This document shows positions 22,809 to 34,430 of a DNA stretch of 64,000 nucleotides, one piece after another. The DNA comes from Haematobia irritans (taxonomy: Eukaryota > Arthropoda > Insecta > Diptera > Muscidae), in the NCBI RefSeq assembly GCF_050003625.1, contig NC_134398.1, positions 70,130,891 through 70,194,890 of the forward strand, in the 5' to 3' direction. Position numbers and translations under genes: made by a program. The notes beneath the pieces were generated by a model that made no database searches, was not told the DNA's origin, and saw only the letters and a program-made list of their open reading frames with translations. Positions within the stretch are counted from its first letter, which is position 1; the number at the start of each line of letters is the position of its first letter.

Positions 22809-24741
22809 ATGGACAAAAAAGAGATAAACGAAGCTTCTAACAATTTAACAGAAAAAGTTACATCAAAGAACGCAAGTACCAACTCCCTCGATACCGATTC
22901 CAAGTCGAGTTCCATTGGTTCAAAACATGGCAATGAAATTGGTTCAACAAAAGACACACCCTTTACTTATTTGGAAGGCGAAGAAGATCAAGATCAAAAA
23001 AATGATGTTACCTATGTGTGCCCTTATCGGGGACCAGCATATGGGGCGTTGACCATTACGAACTATCGGTTGTACTTTCGCTCTTTGCCTCTGAGGGATC
23101 ATGAGCCGCCTGTGGTAGTGGATGTTCCTTTGGGTGTCATCGCTCGAGTAGAGAAAATTGGAGGAGCATCATCACGAGGCGAAAATTCATATGGCATTGA
23201 AATTTTCTGCAAAGATATGCGCAATTTGCGTTTCGCACATAAGCAACAGAATCACTCAAGGCGTACCGTATTCGAAAAACTGCAGTCATATGCATTTCCG
23301 TTGTCTTACAGTGGTCGCTTATTTGCTTTCGCACACGCTGCTGCGCTGGGAAGTACACCAGCAGTGGGAGAAAATGGGTGGGCGGTATATGAGCCTTTGG
23401 CCGAGCTAAGACGTTTGGGTGTACCAAACGATATGTGGCGGGCCACAAAAATCAATGAAAATTATGGAGTTTGCGATAGCTATCCCGCAGTTTGGGCTGT
23501 TCCCAAACAGGCTTCTGACGATTTTCTACGTCGTGTTGCTCAATTTAGATCGAGATGTAGGTTACCAGTGCTATCGTGGATGCATCCTAAATCTCAGGCA
23601 ACTATAACCCGTTGCTCCCAGCCCTTGGTAGGTGTGGGCGGTAAACGAAGCGCCGATGACGAACAATACCTCAACTATATAATGGAAGCTAATGCTCAGT
23701 CAGATAAATTGGCTATAATGGATGCTCGACCCAGTGCTAATGCCATTGCTAACAAGGCCAAGGGTGGAGGTTTTGAATCTGAAGAGGCATATAAAAATGT
23801 GGAGGTTCACTTTTTAGATATTCACAATATTCATGTTATGAGAGAAAGTCTGCGTAAGGTTAAAGAAGTGTGCTATCCCACTATCGACGACTCAAAATGG
23901 TTATCTTCAATAGACAACAGCTTGTGGCTGAAACACATTAAATGTATTCTTTACGGAGCCAATCGCATAGTTGACAAAATCGAAACCATGAGTACTTCCG
24001 TTGTTGTGCATTGTTCTGATGGGTGGGATCGTACTGCACAACTGACTGCTTTAGCGATGTTAATGTTGGATCCATACTATCGAACTTTGCGTGGTTTTGA
24101 AGTCCTCATAGAAAAGGAATGGTTATCATTTGGCCATAAATTTCAGCAGCGCATTGGCCACGGTGATAATCGTCATTCTGATGCAGATCGTTCGCCAGTT
24201 TTCCTACAATTTATCGATTGCGTGTGGCAGGTATCACAGCAGTTTCCAAATGCCTTTGAGTTTAATGAGCATTTCCTTATAACAATAATTGATCATTTGT
24301 ATTCGTGTCGTTTCGGAACATTCCTTTGCAATACGGAGGCTGACAGAGTACAAGAGGGTAAGAATATCGCCTATTAACAAAGGAAATGTTTAGTCTAAAT
24401 GCCCTTACTTTATTTTAGATCTTAAACACAAAACGATTTCGCTTTGGACTTTCATTAATTCTTCGTTGGATCTATATTTGAATCCCCTATACCCCTCATT
24501 CACTCAGGGCGGACAATATGTTTTGAGACCCATTGCTAGCATGCGCATGGTAAAAATTTGGAAAGGTCTCTACTGTCGCTGGAATCCTAGTATGAGACCT
24601 CAAAATAAAATATATAATCGTACGCGAGAAGCGCTAGCCATGCAAGAACAACTGGTGAAACTTATAACCGAAAGGCGACTGAAAGCAAATATGCGTCAAG
24701 CTACGCAAGCTACATCGCGCTTGGCGTCGCCTATGCATTAA
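22809..24741 (+). CDS. mtm: Myotubularin phosphoinositide 3-phosphatase, 623 aa, 2 exons
   Basis: Exons 22809-24357 and 24419-24741 join at GT/AG in phase 1 to give 623 residues, near the length of human MTM1. An acidic, Ser/Thr-rich N-terminus is followed by a PH-GRAM domain at about residues 55-170 ([16 protein letters not shown]). The catalytic domain carries the family signature CSDGWDRT, with nucleophile Cys at about residue 402 and Arg at 408, so the enzyme should be active rather than a pseudophosphatase. Family role: removes the 3-phosphate of PI3P and PI(3,5)P2 on endosomal membranes. There is no FYVE domain; the C-terminus is short and basic. The start ATG is the first in frame. The 61-bp intron keeps only the C-terminal ~107 residues in exon 2. 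Confidence 0.95.
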
Positions 24742-24867
24742 TTTAAAATTCCTATTGTGTTCATAGTATGGGCAAAGTATTGAAGTCTAGTTCTAATCTT
24801 TTAAGTTTTATGACCATTTTATTTATATTAGAAATGCTTTACTCACATCTACAACATATATTTTATA

Positions 24868-24873
24868 AATAAA
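24868..24873 (+). other. Poly(A) signal of mtm
   Basis: AATAAA, 127 bases beyond the mtm stop codon, followed by an A run. Confidence 0.6.
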
Positions 24874-24930
24874 AAATTTGAATGTATGTATATGGAATAT
24901 TTTAGTCCAACAAAACAATTTTCATTTAAA

Positions 24931-25095
24931 GGTGGGTATTAAGTTCGAGTTTAGCCGCTAAAATCGTCATTTTTTCACGATTACATTTCTTCAATAATCC
25001 ATTTTATGGAATACAAACTTTGTGAAAATTTCCTTTGGGATATTCCCCATCAAGTTATAATGAAATGTGCAACAAATATGTATAATTTTATGGCT
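24931..25095 (+). repeat. Left part of a GGTGGGTATTAAG MITE split by repeat M1
   Basis: Starts AAAGGTGGGTATTAAGTTCG like the element at 31822-32040 and stops at the M1 boundary. The matching next piece (TTTTTACTGATTTAGTTTTC) reappears at 31800-31824 on the far side of M1. Confidence 0.7.
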
Positions 25096-27037
25096 TTTTA
25101 TACCCTTCACCACTACTGTGGTACAGGGTATAATAAGTTTGTGCATTTGTATGTAACGCCAAGAAGGAAAAGTCTGAGACCCATCGTTTAGTATACCGAT
25201 CGTCTTAGAATTAAATTCTGAGTCGATTTAGCGATGTCCGTCTGTCTGTCTGTCTGTCCGTGTGTCTGTCTGTTGATGTATTTTTGTGTGCAAAGTACAG
25301 CTCGCAGTTTTAGTCCGATTGTCCTAAAATTTGGTATAGGGTCCTGTTTCGGCTCAAAGCCGATCCCTATTGATTTTGGAAAAAATCGGTTCAGATTTAG
25401 ATATAGCTGCCATATATATTTTTCACCGATCTGGTCATAATTGGCGTGTATATCAACTGATCTTCCTCAAATTCCGTACATCCGAATATTTTATGAGTCT
25501 CGAAGAACTTGCAAAATATCAGCCAAATCGGTTCAGATTTAGACATAGCTCCCATATATAGCTTTCGCCCGATTTACACTCATTTGCCCACAGAGGCCAA
25601 TTTTTTGCTCCGATGTAGTTGAAATTTTGCACAGGGAGTAGAATTAGCATTGTAGCTATGCGTGTCAAATTTGGTTGAAATCGGTTCAGATTTAGATATA
25701 GCTCCCATATATAGCTTTCGCCCGATTTACACTCAAATGACCACAGAGGCCAATTTTTTTGCTCCGATTTAGTTGAAATCTTGCACAGGGAGTATAATTA
25801 GCATTGTAGCTATGCGTGTTAAATTTGGTTGAAATCGGTTCAGATTTAGATATAGCTCCCATATATAGCTTTCGACCGATTTACACTCATATGACCACAG
25901 AGGCCAATTTTTAACTCCGATTTAGTTGAAATTTTGCACAGGGAGTAGAATTAGCATTGTAGCTTTACGTGCCAAATTTGGTAGAAATCGGTTCAGATTT
26001 AGATATATCTCCCATATATAGCTTTCGCCCGATTTACACTCATATGACCACAGAGGCCAATTTTTAACTCCGATTTAGTTGAAATATTGCACAGGGAGTA
26101 GAATTAGCATTGTAGTTATGCGTGCCAAATTTGGTTGAAATCGGTTCAGATTTAGATATAGCTCCCATATATAGCTTTCGCCCGATTTACACTCAAATGA
26201 CCACAGAGGCCAATTTTTTGCTCCGATTTAGTTGAAATCTTGCACAGGGAGTATAATTAGCATTGTAGCTATGCGTGCCAAATTTGGTTGAAATCGGTTC
26301 AGATTTAGATATAGCTCCCATATATAGCTTTCGCCCGATTTACACTCATATGACCACAAAGGCCAATTTATAACTCCGATTTAGTTGAAATTTTGCACAG
26401 GGAGTAGAATTAGCATTGTAGCATTACGTGCCAAATTTGGTTGAAATCGGTTCAGATTTAGATATATCTCCCATATATAGCTTTCGCCCGATTTACACTC
26501 ATATGACCACAGAGGCCAATTTTTTTCTCCGATTTTGTTGAAATTTTGCACAGGGAGTAGAATTAGCATTGTAGCTATGCGTGCCAAATTTGGTTGAAAT
26601 CGGTTCAGATTTAGATATATCTCCCATATATAGCTTTCGCCCGATTTACACTCATATGACCACAGAGGCCAATTTTTAACTCCGATTTAGTTGAAATTTT
26701 GCACAGAGTGTAGAATTAGCATTGTAGCTATGCGTGCTCCTCCAGATTTAGATATAGCTCCCATATATATGTTTTTCTGATTTCGACAAAAATGGTCAAA
26801 ATACCAACATTTTCCTTGTAAAATCGCCACTGCTTAGTCGAAAAGTTGTAAAAATGGCTCAAATTTTCCTAAACTTCCAATACATATATATTGAGCGATA
26901 AATCGTAAATAAACTTTTTCGAAGTTTCCTTAAAATTGCTTCAGATTTAAACGTTTCACATATTTTTTTACTAACATTGTGTTCCACCCTAGTGCATTAG
27001 CCGACTTAAATTTTGAGTCTATAGATTTTGTAGAAGT

Positions 27038-27306
27038 TGTGGCAACCCACAATACTGCTTCACTAATTTTCACTAGTCCGTTTTAATCCACATTCCTTGT
27101 ACAAAGCTTTTACTAACACAAACTTAGTTTTTTATGTATCTATATTACATCGAATAGAATTAACTAGGCATCAACGATCAACATACTTTTCTCTATCTCT
27201 TTGCTTTTGAACCGTTAACGTAAACACATGTAAAAGTTACAGTTCTAATAAAAATATATTTTTAGTAAAATCTAAAATTTGATTTATTGGATGAACAAAC
27301 ATCCAA
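27038..27306 (+). repeat. 5' LTR
   Basis: 269 bp, from TGTGGCAACCCACAATACTG to ACAAACATCCAA. The exact 3' boundary is uncertain by one or two bases because A residues occur on both sides. It contains an AATAAAAATATATTTTTAG stretch that may serve transcription or polyadenylation. Confidence 0.85.
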
Positions 27307-27308
27307 AT

Positions 27309-27322
27309 TGGTGACCCCGACG
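27309..27322 (+). other. Primer-binding site, complementary to tRNA-Trp 3' end
   Basis: TGGTGACCCCGACG directly follows the 5' LTR. It matches the tRNA-Trp type site used by CsRn1-clade elements. Confidence 0.7.
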
Positions 27323-27342
27323 GTTAAAATCATTTTTCCACC

Positions 27343-28134
27343 ATGCCTTCCGGAGAAGATTCAAGACCACAAGAAAACCAAGAGGATGATACCATGGTAC
27401 AACGAGTATCAGTCAAAGTTCCACCTTTTTGGCCTGAGAGACCTGAAATTTGGTTCGCACAAATAGAGGCACAATTCGGCATTGGGAAAATTGTTACTGA
27501 CCGTTCAAAATTCAACACCGTGGTGGCTGCTGTGGAATCCAACGTCTTAGCTCAAATCTCTGATGCAATTTTAAATCCGCCTGAAACAGGCAAATATGAT
27601 AACCTCAAAAAATGCATCATCGAACGTTTTTGCGAAAGTGAACAAAAAAAGACACAAAAATTGTTGTCCGATGTTGAACTAGGCGATCGTCGTCCAACGC
27701 AACTGCTGAGCGAGTTGAAAGAGTTGGCGAAGGACAAGGTAAGCGACGATTTCTTGAAATCCTTGTGGCTTCAACGACTCCCAGCAAATGTTCGAGCCAT
27801 ATTGCAAGCCTCAAATGCAGAACTGGGAGATTTGGCAAAGTTGGCAGACAAGGTAATGGAGGTTAGTGACTTTGAGCAGGTTTGCGCCATAGAAAAACCA
27901 TCCCAGGAATCCACCATGTCAGAAATTTGCAGGAGAATGTCGCGTTTGGAAAGAAATTTTGACAGGATGTTTAAGAAACAAATCCGCTCACGTTCATCAT
28001 CCAGCCGTTCTTGTCGCAACCAATCGAATTCATCAGTACCCGCAAGTGGGGAATGCTGGTACCATCGGAGGTTTGGACCCAAATCTGAAAAATGTCGCGC
28101 TCCATGTTCTTTTACCACCACTCAAAAAAACTAA
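27343..28134 (+). CDS. Gag of the CsRn1-like element, 263 aa
   Basis: The capsid-like domain begins [19 protein letters not shown] and includes a conserved [13 protein letters not shown] and [13 protein letters not shown]. The C-terminus has a Ser/Arg-rich stretch and a cysteine/histidine motif ([18 protein letters not shown]) that replaces the usual CCHC zinc knuckle and is typical of the CsRn1 clade. Gag packages element RNA in virus-like particles. It overlaps the pol frame by 43 bases, pol being in the -1 frame, so expression of pol by -1 frameshift or re-initiation is likely. Confidence 0.85.
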   Translation: MPSGEDSRPQENQEDDTMVQRVSVKVPPFWPERPEIWFAQIEAQFGIGKIVTDRSKFNTVVAAVESNVLAQISDAILNPPETGKYDNLKKCIIERFCESEQKKTQKLLSDVELGDRRPTQLLSELKELAKDKVSDDFLKSLWLQRLPANVRAILQASNAELGDLAKLADKVMEVSDFEQVCAIEKPSQESTMSEICRRMSRLERNFDRMFKKQIRSRSSSSRSCRNQSNSSVPASGECWYHRRFGPKSEKCRAPCSFTTTQKN

Positions 28135-31100
28135 ACATGACGTCTGATCTGCCCACCGACAGGTCAGACGAGTCTAGTAAAACCGTTTATCGTTTGATGA
28201 TATTAGACAATAGCACAAAATTTAAATTTTTAATTGATACTGGGGCCGACATATCTGTCATTCCACCGCGGAGCGAGGACAGGCGCACCAGACCCCAATC
28301 AACAAAACTATTTGCTGCCAACGGTTCAAGCATAAAAACATATGGAGAGCGGCGTTTAAAAATATCACTCGGCCTTAGGCGTGTTTTTGAATGGCGTTTT
28401 ATCATTGCCGATGTGACGTGCCCGATAATAGGTAATGATTTTTTAAGAAGATTCGATCTGCTGGTGGATGTTAACAGAAATATGTTGGTAGACAGGAAAA
28501 CACTGCTAGAAGTTAGTGCTGAAACCGTCAAAGAGCACGTTTTGTCAATTACGACATTCGACGTAACAAACAAATATTCTAACCTTTTACGTGAATACAA
28601 TGATATCACGACTTTTCAGCCTAAAGCTACCGGTGTTTATTCTAATGTCACCCATCACATAGTTACAAGCGGTAATCCAGTTTTTGCCCGCCCACGGAAG
28701 TTGACCGGTGATAAACTGCGAGCAGCCAAAGCAGAATTCCAATACATGCTTGATAACGATATTTGTCAACCTTCCAGCAGTTGCTGGTCAAGCCCGTTGC
28801 ATATGGTTCGCAAATCGAATGGCGACTGGAGGCCATGTGGGGACTACCGCGGGTTAAACAACGTCACCTTACCAGACCGGTACCCTATACCCTTCATTCA
28901 TGATGTTCGATCCATCCTGCACAATAAAAAATGTTTTTCTGTTATTGATCTGCAACGTGCCTATCATCAAATTAAAATAGATCCAGCTGATATTCCCAAA
29001 ACGGCGATAATAACACCTTTCGGCCTCTTCGAGTTCAAGCGGATGACTTTTGGCTTGCGGAACGCTGCGCAAACGTTCCAGAGACATATGGACGACATAT
29101 TCAGAGACATAAACTTTGTTTTCATTTACATTGATGACATCCTCGTAGTCTCGGACTCGGAACAGCAGCATGAAAGTCATCTCCGAATTGTTTTTGAACG
29201 CCTACGCAAGTACAATTTAGCTGTGAACTTTTCCAAGTGTCAGTTTGGGAAATCGGAAATCGATTTTTTGGGACACACGATCACATCCAAAGGGCTAAAA
29301 CCGAAGGCAGAGCGAGTTGAAACGATAAGTAACTTTCCGCCGCCTAACACAGCCAACGAGTTGAAAAAGTTTCTTGGAATGGTAAATTTCTATAGGACAT
29401 TCATTCCGAACGCAGTATCAAGCCAAAAAGTTTTGCAAACCCTAATACATGACAATAAGAAGAATGACGTCACACCAATCGTTTGGACAGAGGCAGCGCT
29501 GCAAGCGTTTCAGGCTTGCAAAGATAGCTTGTCAAACGCAACTATGCTTAATTACTACGTAAATGATGCAAAACTTACATTAACAGCTGATGCGTCCAGC
29601 GAAGCTGTTGGAGCAGTAGTTCATCAAATTGTCAACGGGGAAAGCCAACCGTTGGGATTTTACTCTAAAAAGTTAACACCAGCACAACAGCGATATAGCA
29701 CCTACGATCGCGAACTAGTTGCTATATACCAAGGCATAGAACATTTTCAATATTTGCTTGAAGGCAGAAATTTCACAATTTTCACGGACCATAAGCCGCT
29801 TTGCTTCGCTTTTCGACAAAAACGTGACAAAATTTCACCACGAAGAATACGACAGCTGGATTATATTAGCCAGTTTTCGACCGACATCCGGTACATCGAA
29901 GGAAAAAGCAACATCCCAGCCGATTTTCTGTCTCGAATTTGCGCTATAGAAAAGACAATAAGTTTCGATGAACTGGCGAAGGAGCAAGAGTCTGATCCAG
30001 ATCTAGACGCACTTCTCAATTCTGGTAAAAAAAATTCATTGTCTTTTAAAAAACTTTCTCTTCTTCCAGATTCGCCCCGTTTTCTTCACTGTGATGTGAG
30101 CAATGGAATGATGAGACCTTTTGTGCCAGTGTCTTTTCGACGCCAAATTATCAACAAATTCCATTGTTTATCACACCCAGGTCGAAAAGCAACGATCAAA
30201 TTTGTTTCAAGAAATTTCGTGTGGCCATCTATGTCGAAAGACATCGCCGAATTTGTTCGAAACTGTGTGATTTGTCAACGAAACAAGGTCAGCCGTCACA
30301 CTAAGTCAGCTGTAGGTGAATTTGGTCCGACTGATTCACGATTTGATCACGTACATATCGACATTATTGGTCCATTGCCTCCATCAAGGGGTCAACGGTA
30401 TTGCCTCACTATAATTGATCGGTTTTCCCGTTGGCCAGCTGCCATACCGATACCAGATATAACTGCTGAAACAGTGGCTTTTGCTTTTATAAGTGGTTGG
30501 ATATCATTATATGGTGTACCTGTGCGCATCACGTCGGATTTGGGGCGGCAATTTGAATCCCAAATTTTTAGAGAGCTTATGCAGATGCTTGGAATCCAAC
30601 ACCTGAAAACCACAGCATACCACCCACAAGCAAATGGAATGGTGGAACGTTGGCACCGCACGCTCAAAACATCGATAAGAAGTCACCAAACCAACGACTG
30701 GTGCTCCATACTTCCATTAGTCTTGCTTGGACTACGTGCATCTATAAAGGAGGATATTAATGCGAGTCCAGCTGAAATGTTATTTGGCGCACCCATCCGA
30801 GTGCCTGGTGAGTTTTTCCATGCTATTGACATCGCCGAGAACAACTCAGAGTTTATCAAGCAATTGCGCCGTAAAGTGCAATCTTTATTGTCTAATGAAG
30901 CTTCTCGTCATAGTGCTGGTAAAACTTTCATTCATTCTGACTTGGATTCATGCAAATATGTATTTGTAAGAAATGACCATGTATGTGCCCCTTTACAACC
31001 ACCATACGAGGGACCTTTCGAGGTAGTGGCTAAAAAGGAAAAACATTTTAAAGTAAACATCCGTGGACGGACAGTGTGCGTTTCAATAGACCGTTTAAAG

Positions 31101-31328
31101 CCCGCCTACATCGCTGGACATGGCACCACTAAGTACACCTCAGCCAACCATATAAAGCCTCAATCGATTGCCCCACCTGAAACGTCAAGTGAACCGACCA
31201 GTGAAGGAAGTGGTATCGAGAGCAGTTCGGAGACCGTACCTGATCCGCCCAACTGCAACCCGGAATGCGACAAGAACAAGGTTACAAGATCAGGAAGACA
31301 TGTCCAATTCCCAGCTCGGTATCTGTAA
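28092..31328 (+). CDS. Pol polyprotein (protease, RT, RNase H, integrase) of the CsRn1-like element
   Basis: An uninterrupted frame of 1078 codons; its first ATG is at 28137. Domains in order: aspartic protease with IDTGADIS at about residue 55; reverse transcriptase with YIDDILV (about 29130); RNase H with [12 protein letters not shown] (about 29580) and [10 protein letters not shown] (about 29790); integrase zinc finger ([16 protein letters not shown]) and a DDE core with [16 protein letters not shown] and the Glu of [13 protein letters not shown]. All catalytic motifs inspected look unbroken, so the element may still be active. It ends 24 bases before the 3' LTR. Confidence 0.9.
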   Translation: MSRSMFFYHHSKKLNMTSDLPTDRSDESSKTVYRLMILDNSTKFKFLIDTGADISVIPPRSEDRRTRPQSTKLFAANGSSIKTYGERRLKISLGLRRVFEWRFIIADVTCPIIGNDFLRRFDLLVDVNRNMLVDRKTLLEVSAETVKEHVLSITTFDVTNKYSNLLREYNDITTFQPKATGVYSNVTHHIVTSGNPVFARPRKLTGDKLRAAKAEFQYMLDNDICQPSSSCWSSPLHMVRKSNGDWRPCGDYRGLNNVTLPDRYPIPFIHDVRSILHNKKCFSVIDLQRAYHQIKIDPADIPKTAIITPFGLFEFKRMTFGLRNAAQTFQRHMDDIFRDINFVFIYIDDILVVSDSEQQHESHLRIVFERLRKYNLAVNFSKCQFGKSEIDFLGHTITSKGLKPKAERVETISNFPPPNTANELKKFLGMVNFYRTFIPNAVSSQKVLQTLIHDNKKNDVTPIVWTEAALQAFQACKDSLSNATMLNYYVNDAKLTLTADASSEAVGAVVHQIVNGESQPLGFYSKKLTPAQQRYSTYDRELVAIYQGIEHFQYLLEGRNFTIFTDHKPLCFAFRQKRDKISPRRIRQLDYISQFSTDIRYIEGKSNIPADFLSRICAIEKTISFDELAKEQESDPDLDALLNSGKKNSLSFKKLSLLPDSPRFLHCDVSNGMMRPFVPVSFRRQIINKFHCLSHPGRKATIKFVSRNFVWPSMSKDIAEFVRNCVICQRNKVSRHTKSAVGEFGPTDSRFDHVHIDIIGPLPPSRGQRYCLTIIDRFSRWPAAIPIPDITAETVAFAFISGWISLYGVPVRITSDLGRQFESQIFRELMQMLGIQHLKTTAYHPQANGMVERWHRTLKTSIRSHQTNDWCSILPLVLLGLRASIKEDINASPAEMLFGAPIRVPGEFFHAIDIAENNSEFIKQLRRKVQSLLSNEASRHSAGKTFIHSDLDSCKYVFVRNDHVCAPLQPPYEGPFEVVAKKEKHFKVNIRGRTVCVSIDRLKPAYIAGHGTTKYTSANHIKPQSIAPPETSSEPTSEGSGIESSSETVPDPPNCNPECDKNKVTRSGRHVQFPARYL

Positions 31329-31338
31329 CTTGGTCACT

Positions 31339-31349
31339 AAAGGGGGGAG
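31339..31349 (+). other. Polypurine tract
   Basis: AAAGGGGGGAG immediately upstream of the 3' LTR, the expected plus-strand primer. Confidence 0.75.
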
Positions 31350-31352
31350 CCA

Positions 31353-31621
31353 TGTGGCAACCCACAATACTGCTTCACTAATTTTCACTAGTCCGTTTTA
31401 ATCCACATTCCTTGTACAAAGCTTTTACTAACACAAACTTAGTTTTTTATGTATCTATATTACATCGAATAGAATTAACTAGGCATCAACGATCAACATA
31501 CTTTTCTCTATCTCTTTGCTTTTGAACCGTTAACGTAAACACATGTAAAAGTTACAGTTCTAATAAAAATATATTTTTAGTAAAATCTAAAATTTGATTT
31601 ATTGGATGAACAAACATCCAA
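31353..31621 (+). repeat. 3' LTR
   Basis: Direct repeat of 27038-27306; I found no difference on reading both through, which indicates a recent insertion. Confidence 0.85.
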
Positions 31622-31821
31622 AAGTCTATCAAATTCTTCCAGATCGAGTGATATTTAAATGTATGTATTTGGGACAAACCTTTATATATAGCCCCCAACA
31701 CATTTGACGGATGTGATATGGTATCGAAAATTTAGATCTACAAAGTGGTGCAGGGTATAATATAGTCGGCACCGCCCGACTTTAGACTTTCCTTACTTGT
31801 TTTTACTGATTTAGTTTTCAC

Positions 31822-32040
31822 TTTAAGGTGGGTATTAAGTTCGAGTTTAGCCGCTAAAATCGTCATTTTTTCACGATGACTTTTCTTTAATAATCCATTT
31901 TAATGAATACAAACTTTGTGAAAATTTGCTCGTCAAGTTATAATGAACAAATATGTATAATTTTATTACTTTTTTAACTGATTTAGTTTTCACTTTAGTG
32001 AAAATTAGCGGCTAAACTCGAACCTAATACTCACCTTTAA
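31822..32040. mobile_element. MITE with GGTGGGTATTAAGTTCGAG ends
   Basis: The terminal inverted repeats extend about 35 bp (GGTGGGTATTAAGTTCGAGT at the left, complement at the right) and are flanked by TTTAA on both sides (31822-31826, 32036-32040). There is no ORF. The duplicated TTTAA/TTAA/TAA flank does not by itself settle the superfamily. Confidence 0.75.
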
Positions 32041-32149
32041 GGTGGGTATTAAGTTCGAGTTTTTTCACTGAAGTGAAAACTAAATCAGTAAAAAAAGGCA
32101 TAAAATTATACATATTTGTTACAGATTTTATTATAAATAATTTGTATCT
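32036..32149 (-). repeat. Partial, rearranged copy of the same MITE
   Basis: Starts with the same terminus and then jumps to the reverse complement of the right half (AGTGAAAACTAAATCAGTAA), ending where the next M1 copy begins. Confidence 0.6.
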
Positions 32150-33545
32150 TTATACCCTTCACCACTACTGTGGTACAGATTATAATAAGTTTGTGCATTT
32201 GTATGTAACGCTAAGAAGGAGTAATCATAGACCAACCTTTTAGTATACACCCAAAGAAATTTGTTAGTAGGGACAGCAGAAAATTCTGCTAAAACAGCAG
32301 AAAGTCTGCTGAAAAAGGGACAGCAGTCACTGTTTGCTGAAATAGCAAACATTTCCTGCAATTTTTTAAGCTCGATTACAATAAAACATGTTTTGTTTTG
32401 GCTAAAACAAATAAAAATTTCAACTTAGGAGCTATCCTAACATAATTAAAACAATATTTTATGAATATCTATAGTATTTGACCAAAAATCTGAATATTTA
32501 TCGGATTGAGGCTAACAGCACACAAAATGTTTGCTGATCGTATTTAGGAGCTTGTAAATATATTACTGTGCAAAAATATACCAAAAACTACTTCTGGTTC
32601 TTAAATATGCTTTGGGGAAAAATTTACAACCTAAATATTTTATAAATTGTTGTTCATTAGGCCCTGAAGTACAAAAATATAACAGCAAACATCGCCTGCT
32701 GATTTTAATTAGAATTAAATTCTGAGTCGATTTAGCGATGTCCGTCTGTCTGTCGGTCTGTTGATGCATTTTTGTGTGCAAAGTACAGCTCGCAGTTTTA
32801 GTCCGATTGTCCTAAAATTTGGTATAGGGTCTTGTTTCGGCTCAAAGACGATCCCTATTGATTTTGGAAAAAAAGGTTCAGATTTAGATATAGCTGCCAT
32901 ATATATTTTTCACCGATCTGGTCATAATTGGCGTGTATATTAACCGATCTTCCTCAAATTCCGTACATCCGAATATTTTATGAGTCTCGAAAAACTTGCA
33001 ATCGGTTCAGATTTAGATATAGCTGCCATATATATTTTTCACCGATCTGGTCATAATTGGCGTGTATATCAACCGATCGTCCTCAAATTCCGTACATCCG
33101 AATATTTTATGAGTCTCGAAAAACTTGCAAAATATCAGCCAAATCGGTTCAGATTTAGATATAGCTCCCATATATAGCTTTCGCCCGATTTACACTCATT
33201 TGCCCACAGAGGCCAATTTTTTGCTCCGATTTAGTTGAAATTTTGTATAAGGAGTAGAATTAGCATTGTAACTATACGTGCCAAATTTGGTTGAAATCGG
33301 TTCAGATTTGGATATATCTCCCATATATAGCTTTCGCCCGATTTACACTCATATGACCACAGAGGCCAATTTTTAATTACGATTTAGTTGTAGCTATGCG
33401 TGCCAACTTTGGTTGACATCGGTTCAGATTGAGATATAGCTCTCATATATATGTTTTTCTGATTTCGACAAAAATGGTCAAAATACACACATTTTCCTTG
33501 TTAAATCGCCACTGCTTAGTCGAAAAGTTGTAAAAATGACTCATT
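32150..33545 (+). repeat. Repeat M1, copy b (shortened)
   Basis: Has the same start hairpin, GTCCGTCTGTCTGTC run and monomers as copy a, but only two to three monomers, and is broken off at 33545. It is split by an unrelated insert at about 32249-32710. Confidence 0.75.
32249..32710. mobile_element. Unclassified insert in M1 copy b
   Basis: About 460 bp interrupting M1 between its TAGTATAC and AGAATTAAATTCTGAG motifs. It is rich in AGCAGAAA/TTTCTGCT and AGCAAACAT motifs, probably a MITE. Ends not defined. Confidence 0.5.
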
Positions 33546-34430
33546 CCCCATGAATTCACTGATTTTGGTGTTCAGAACGTCCCCTACAATTATCTTAGGT
33601 ACTCCATAAGAAAGTTTCTTTTTGCTCCTCGGATTTAAGTGGAATTCCATGTAAATAACACAATGTGGGCTTCCAAGACTTTCAATTAGGCAACGCCAAT
33701 TTGAGGTGAGTGCCAAGGAAGGTGAATATATGGAGACATCCAACGCCGATGGATTCATACATCCGATGTTTTGGATCCATCATTTAGTAGTACCAACCCA
33801 TTGTATTCAATTAAACTCAAAAGCTGGTTTCCCTTGTCATCGGTTGTGGGGTTTCCCCATTCCCGATGATGGACATTAAAATCTCCGCAAAATATTATGT
33901 TATTGCCGGGTGGTATCTGGTCGATTCTATGTTGTAGGTCTTTGGATCTAAAAGTGGCCGAAGGCGGTATGTATGTATATTGACAAAAAAAAAACTATTT
34001 TTCCTAAGTGAGAGTCAATCTCGCATATTGCAACCTCAATTCTATTATTGGACACACTTATTGAAGGGATGTTGTCTGGAATAGTTTTTTTTTTTTTAAT
34101 AATTGCGACGCCGCCGCCAATCGTCTCTGTAATACGATCGAAACGAATAATATTATAATCATATGTATAAAAATTTTAATCTGGTTTCAAAAAAGTCTCC
34201 GAAATTAATGCGACGAAGGGTTATTTTTACGTCACATCCATTGAATTTTGCGTCGTGGAATTTGCCACAATTAATACAAAGAGGTGCCTGTTCGCAAAAA
34301 TCCGCGAACCGTTGCTGCGAACATACGCGTTACGAAAAATCAGAGAATAATTCAAATGAAATCGCTTTAAAAGCTCGAAATGGTGCATCCTGAAACCGAG
34401 TATTATACTACGGAAGATGGAAAGCAATTT
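33546..34430 (-). pseudogene. LINE endonuclease remnant (I/Jockey type)
   Basis: Read on the minus strand, the AP-endonuclease motif FCGDFNVHHREWGNPTTDDK appears at about 33900-33835, preceded by RFDRITETIGGGVAI and YIPPSATF segments. Several frameshifts and stops break the frame. It is truncated before the reverse transcriptase. Confidence 0.7.

Larger units (their letters stand above)
27038..31621 (+). mobile_element. Apparently intact Ty3/gypsy LTR retrotransposon, CsRn1-like
   Basis: Two 269-bp direct repeats that look identical by eye bound gag and pol. A primer-binding site follows the 5' LTR and a polypurine tract precedes the 3' LTR. The element is flanked by AAGT (27034-27037 and 31622-31625). 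The uninterrupted target is visible in other M1 copies (for example the complement of 41791-41815). The protein features and the tRNA-Trp-type primer site match the CsRn1 clade as I know it. No envelope gene is present. Confidence 0.88.
25096..31799 (+). mobile_element. Long dispersed repeat M1, copy a, interrupted by an LTR element
   Basis: Begins at the TATACCCTTCACCACTACTG hairpin motif and ends in a CGGCACCGCCCGACTTTAG stretch and GACTTTCCTTACTTG. The middle (about 25540-26760) is an array of ~155-bp tandem monomers, each with TTAGATATAGCTCCCATAT, CGATTTACACTCATATGACC and a GTTGAAATTTTGCACAGGG motif. No protein is encoded. End hairpins, internal tandem repeats and insertion in a T run recall Helitron/Helentron-type non-autonomous elements, but this class assignment is inference. 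A complete LTR retrotransposon (27038-31621) sits inside it. Confidence 0.7.

Noticed and set aside
25540..26760. CRISPR-like array
   Set aside because: Units are ~155-bp direct tandem repeats without unique spacers, in a eukaryotic genome.
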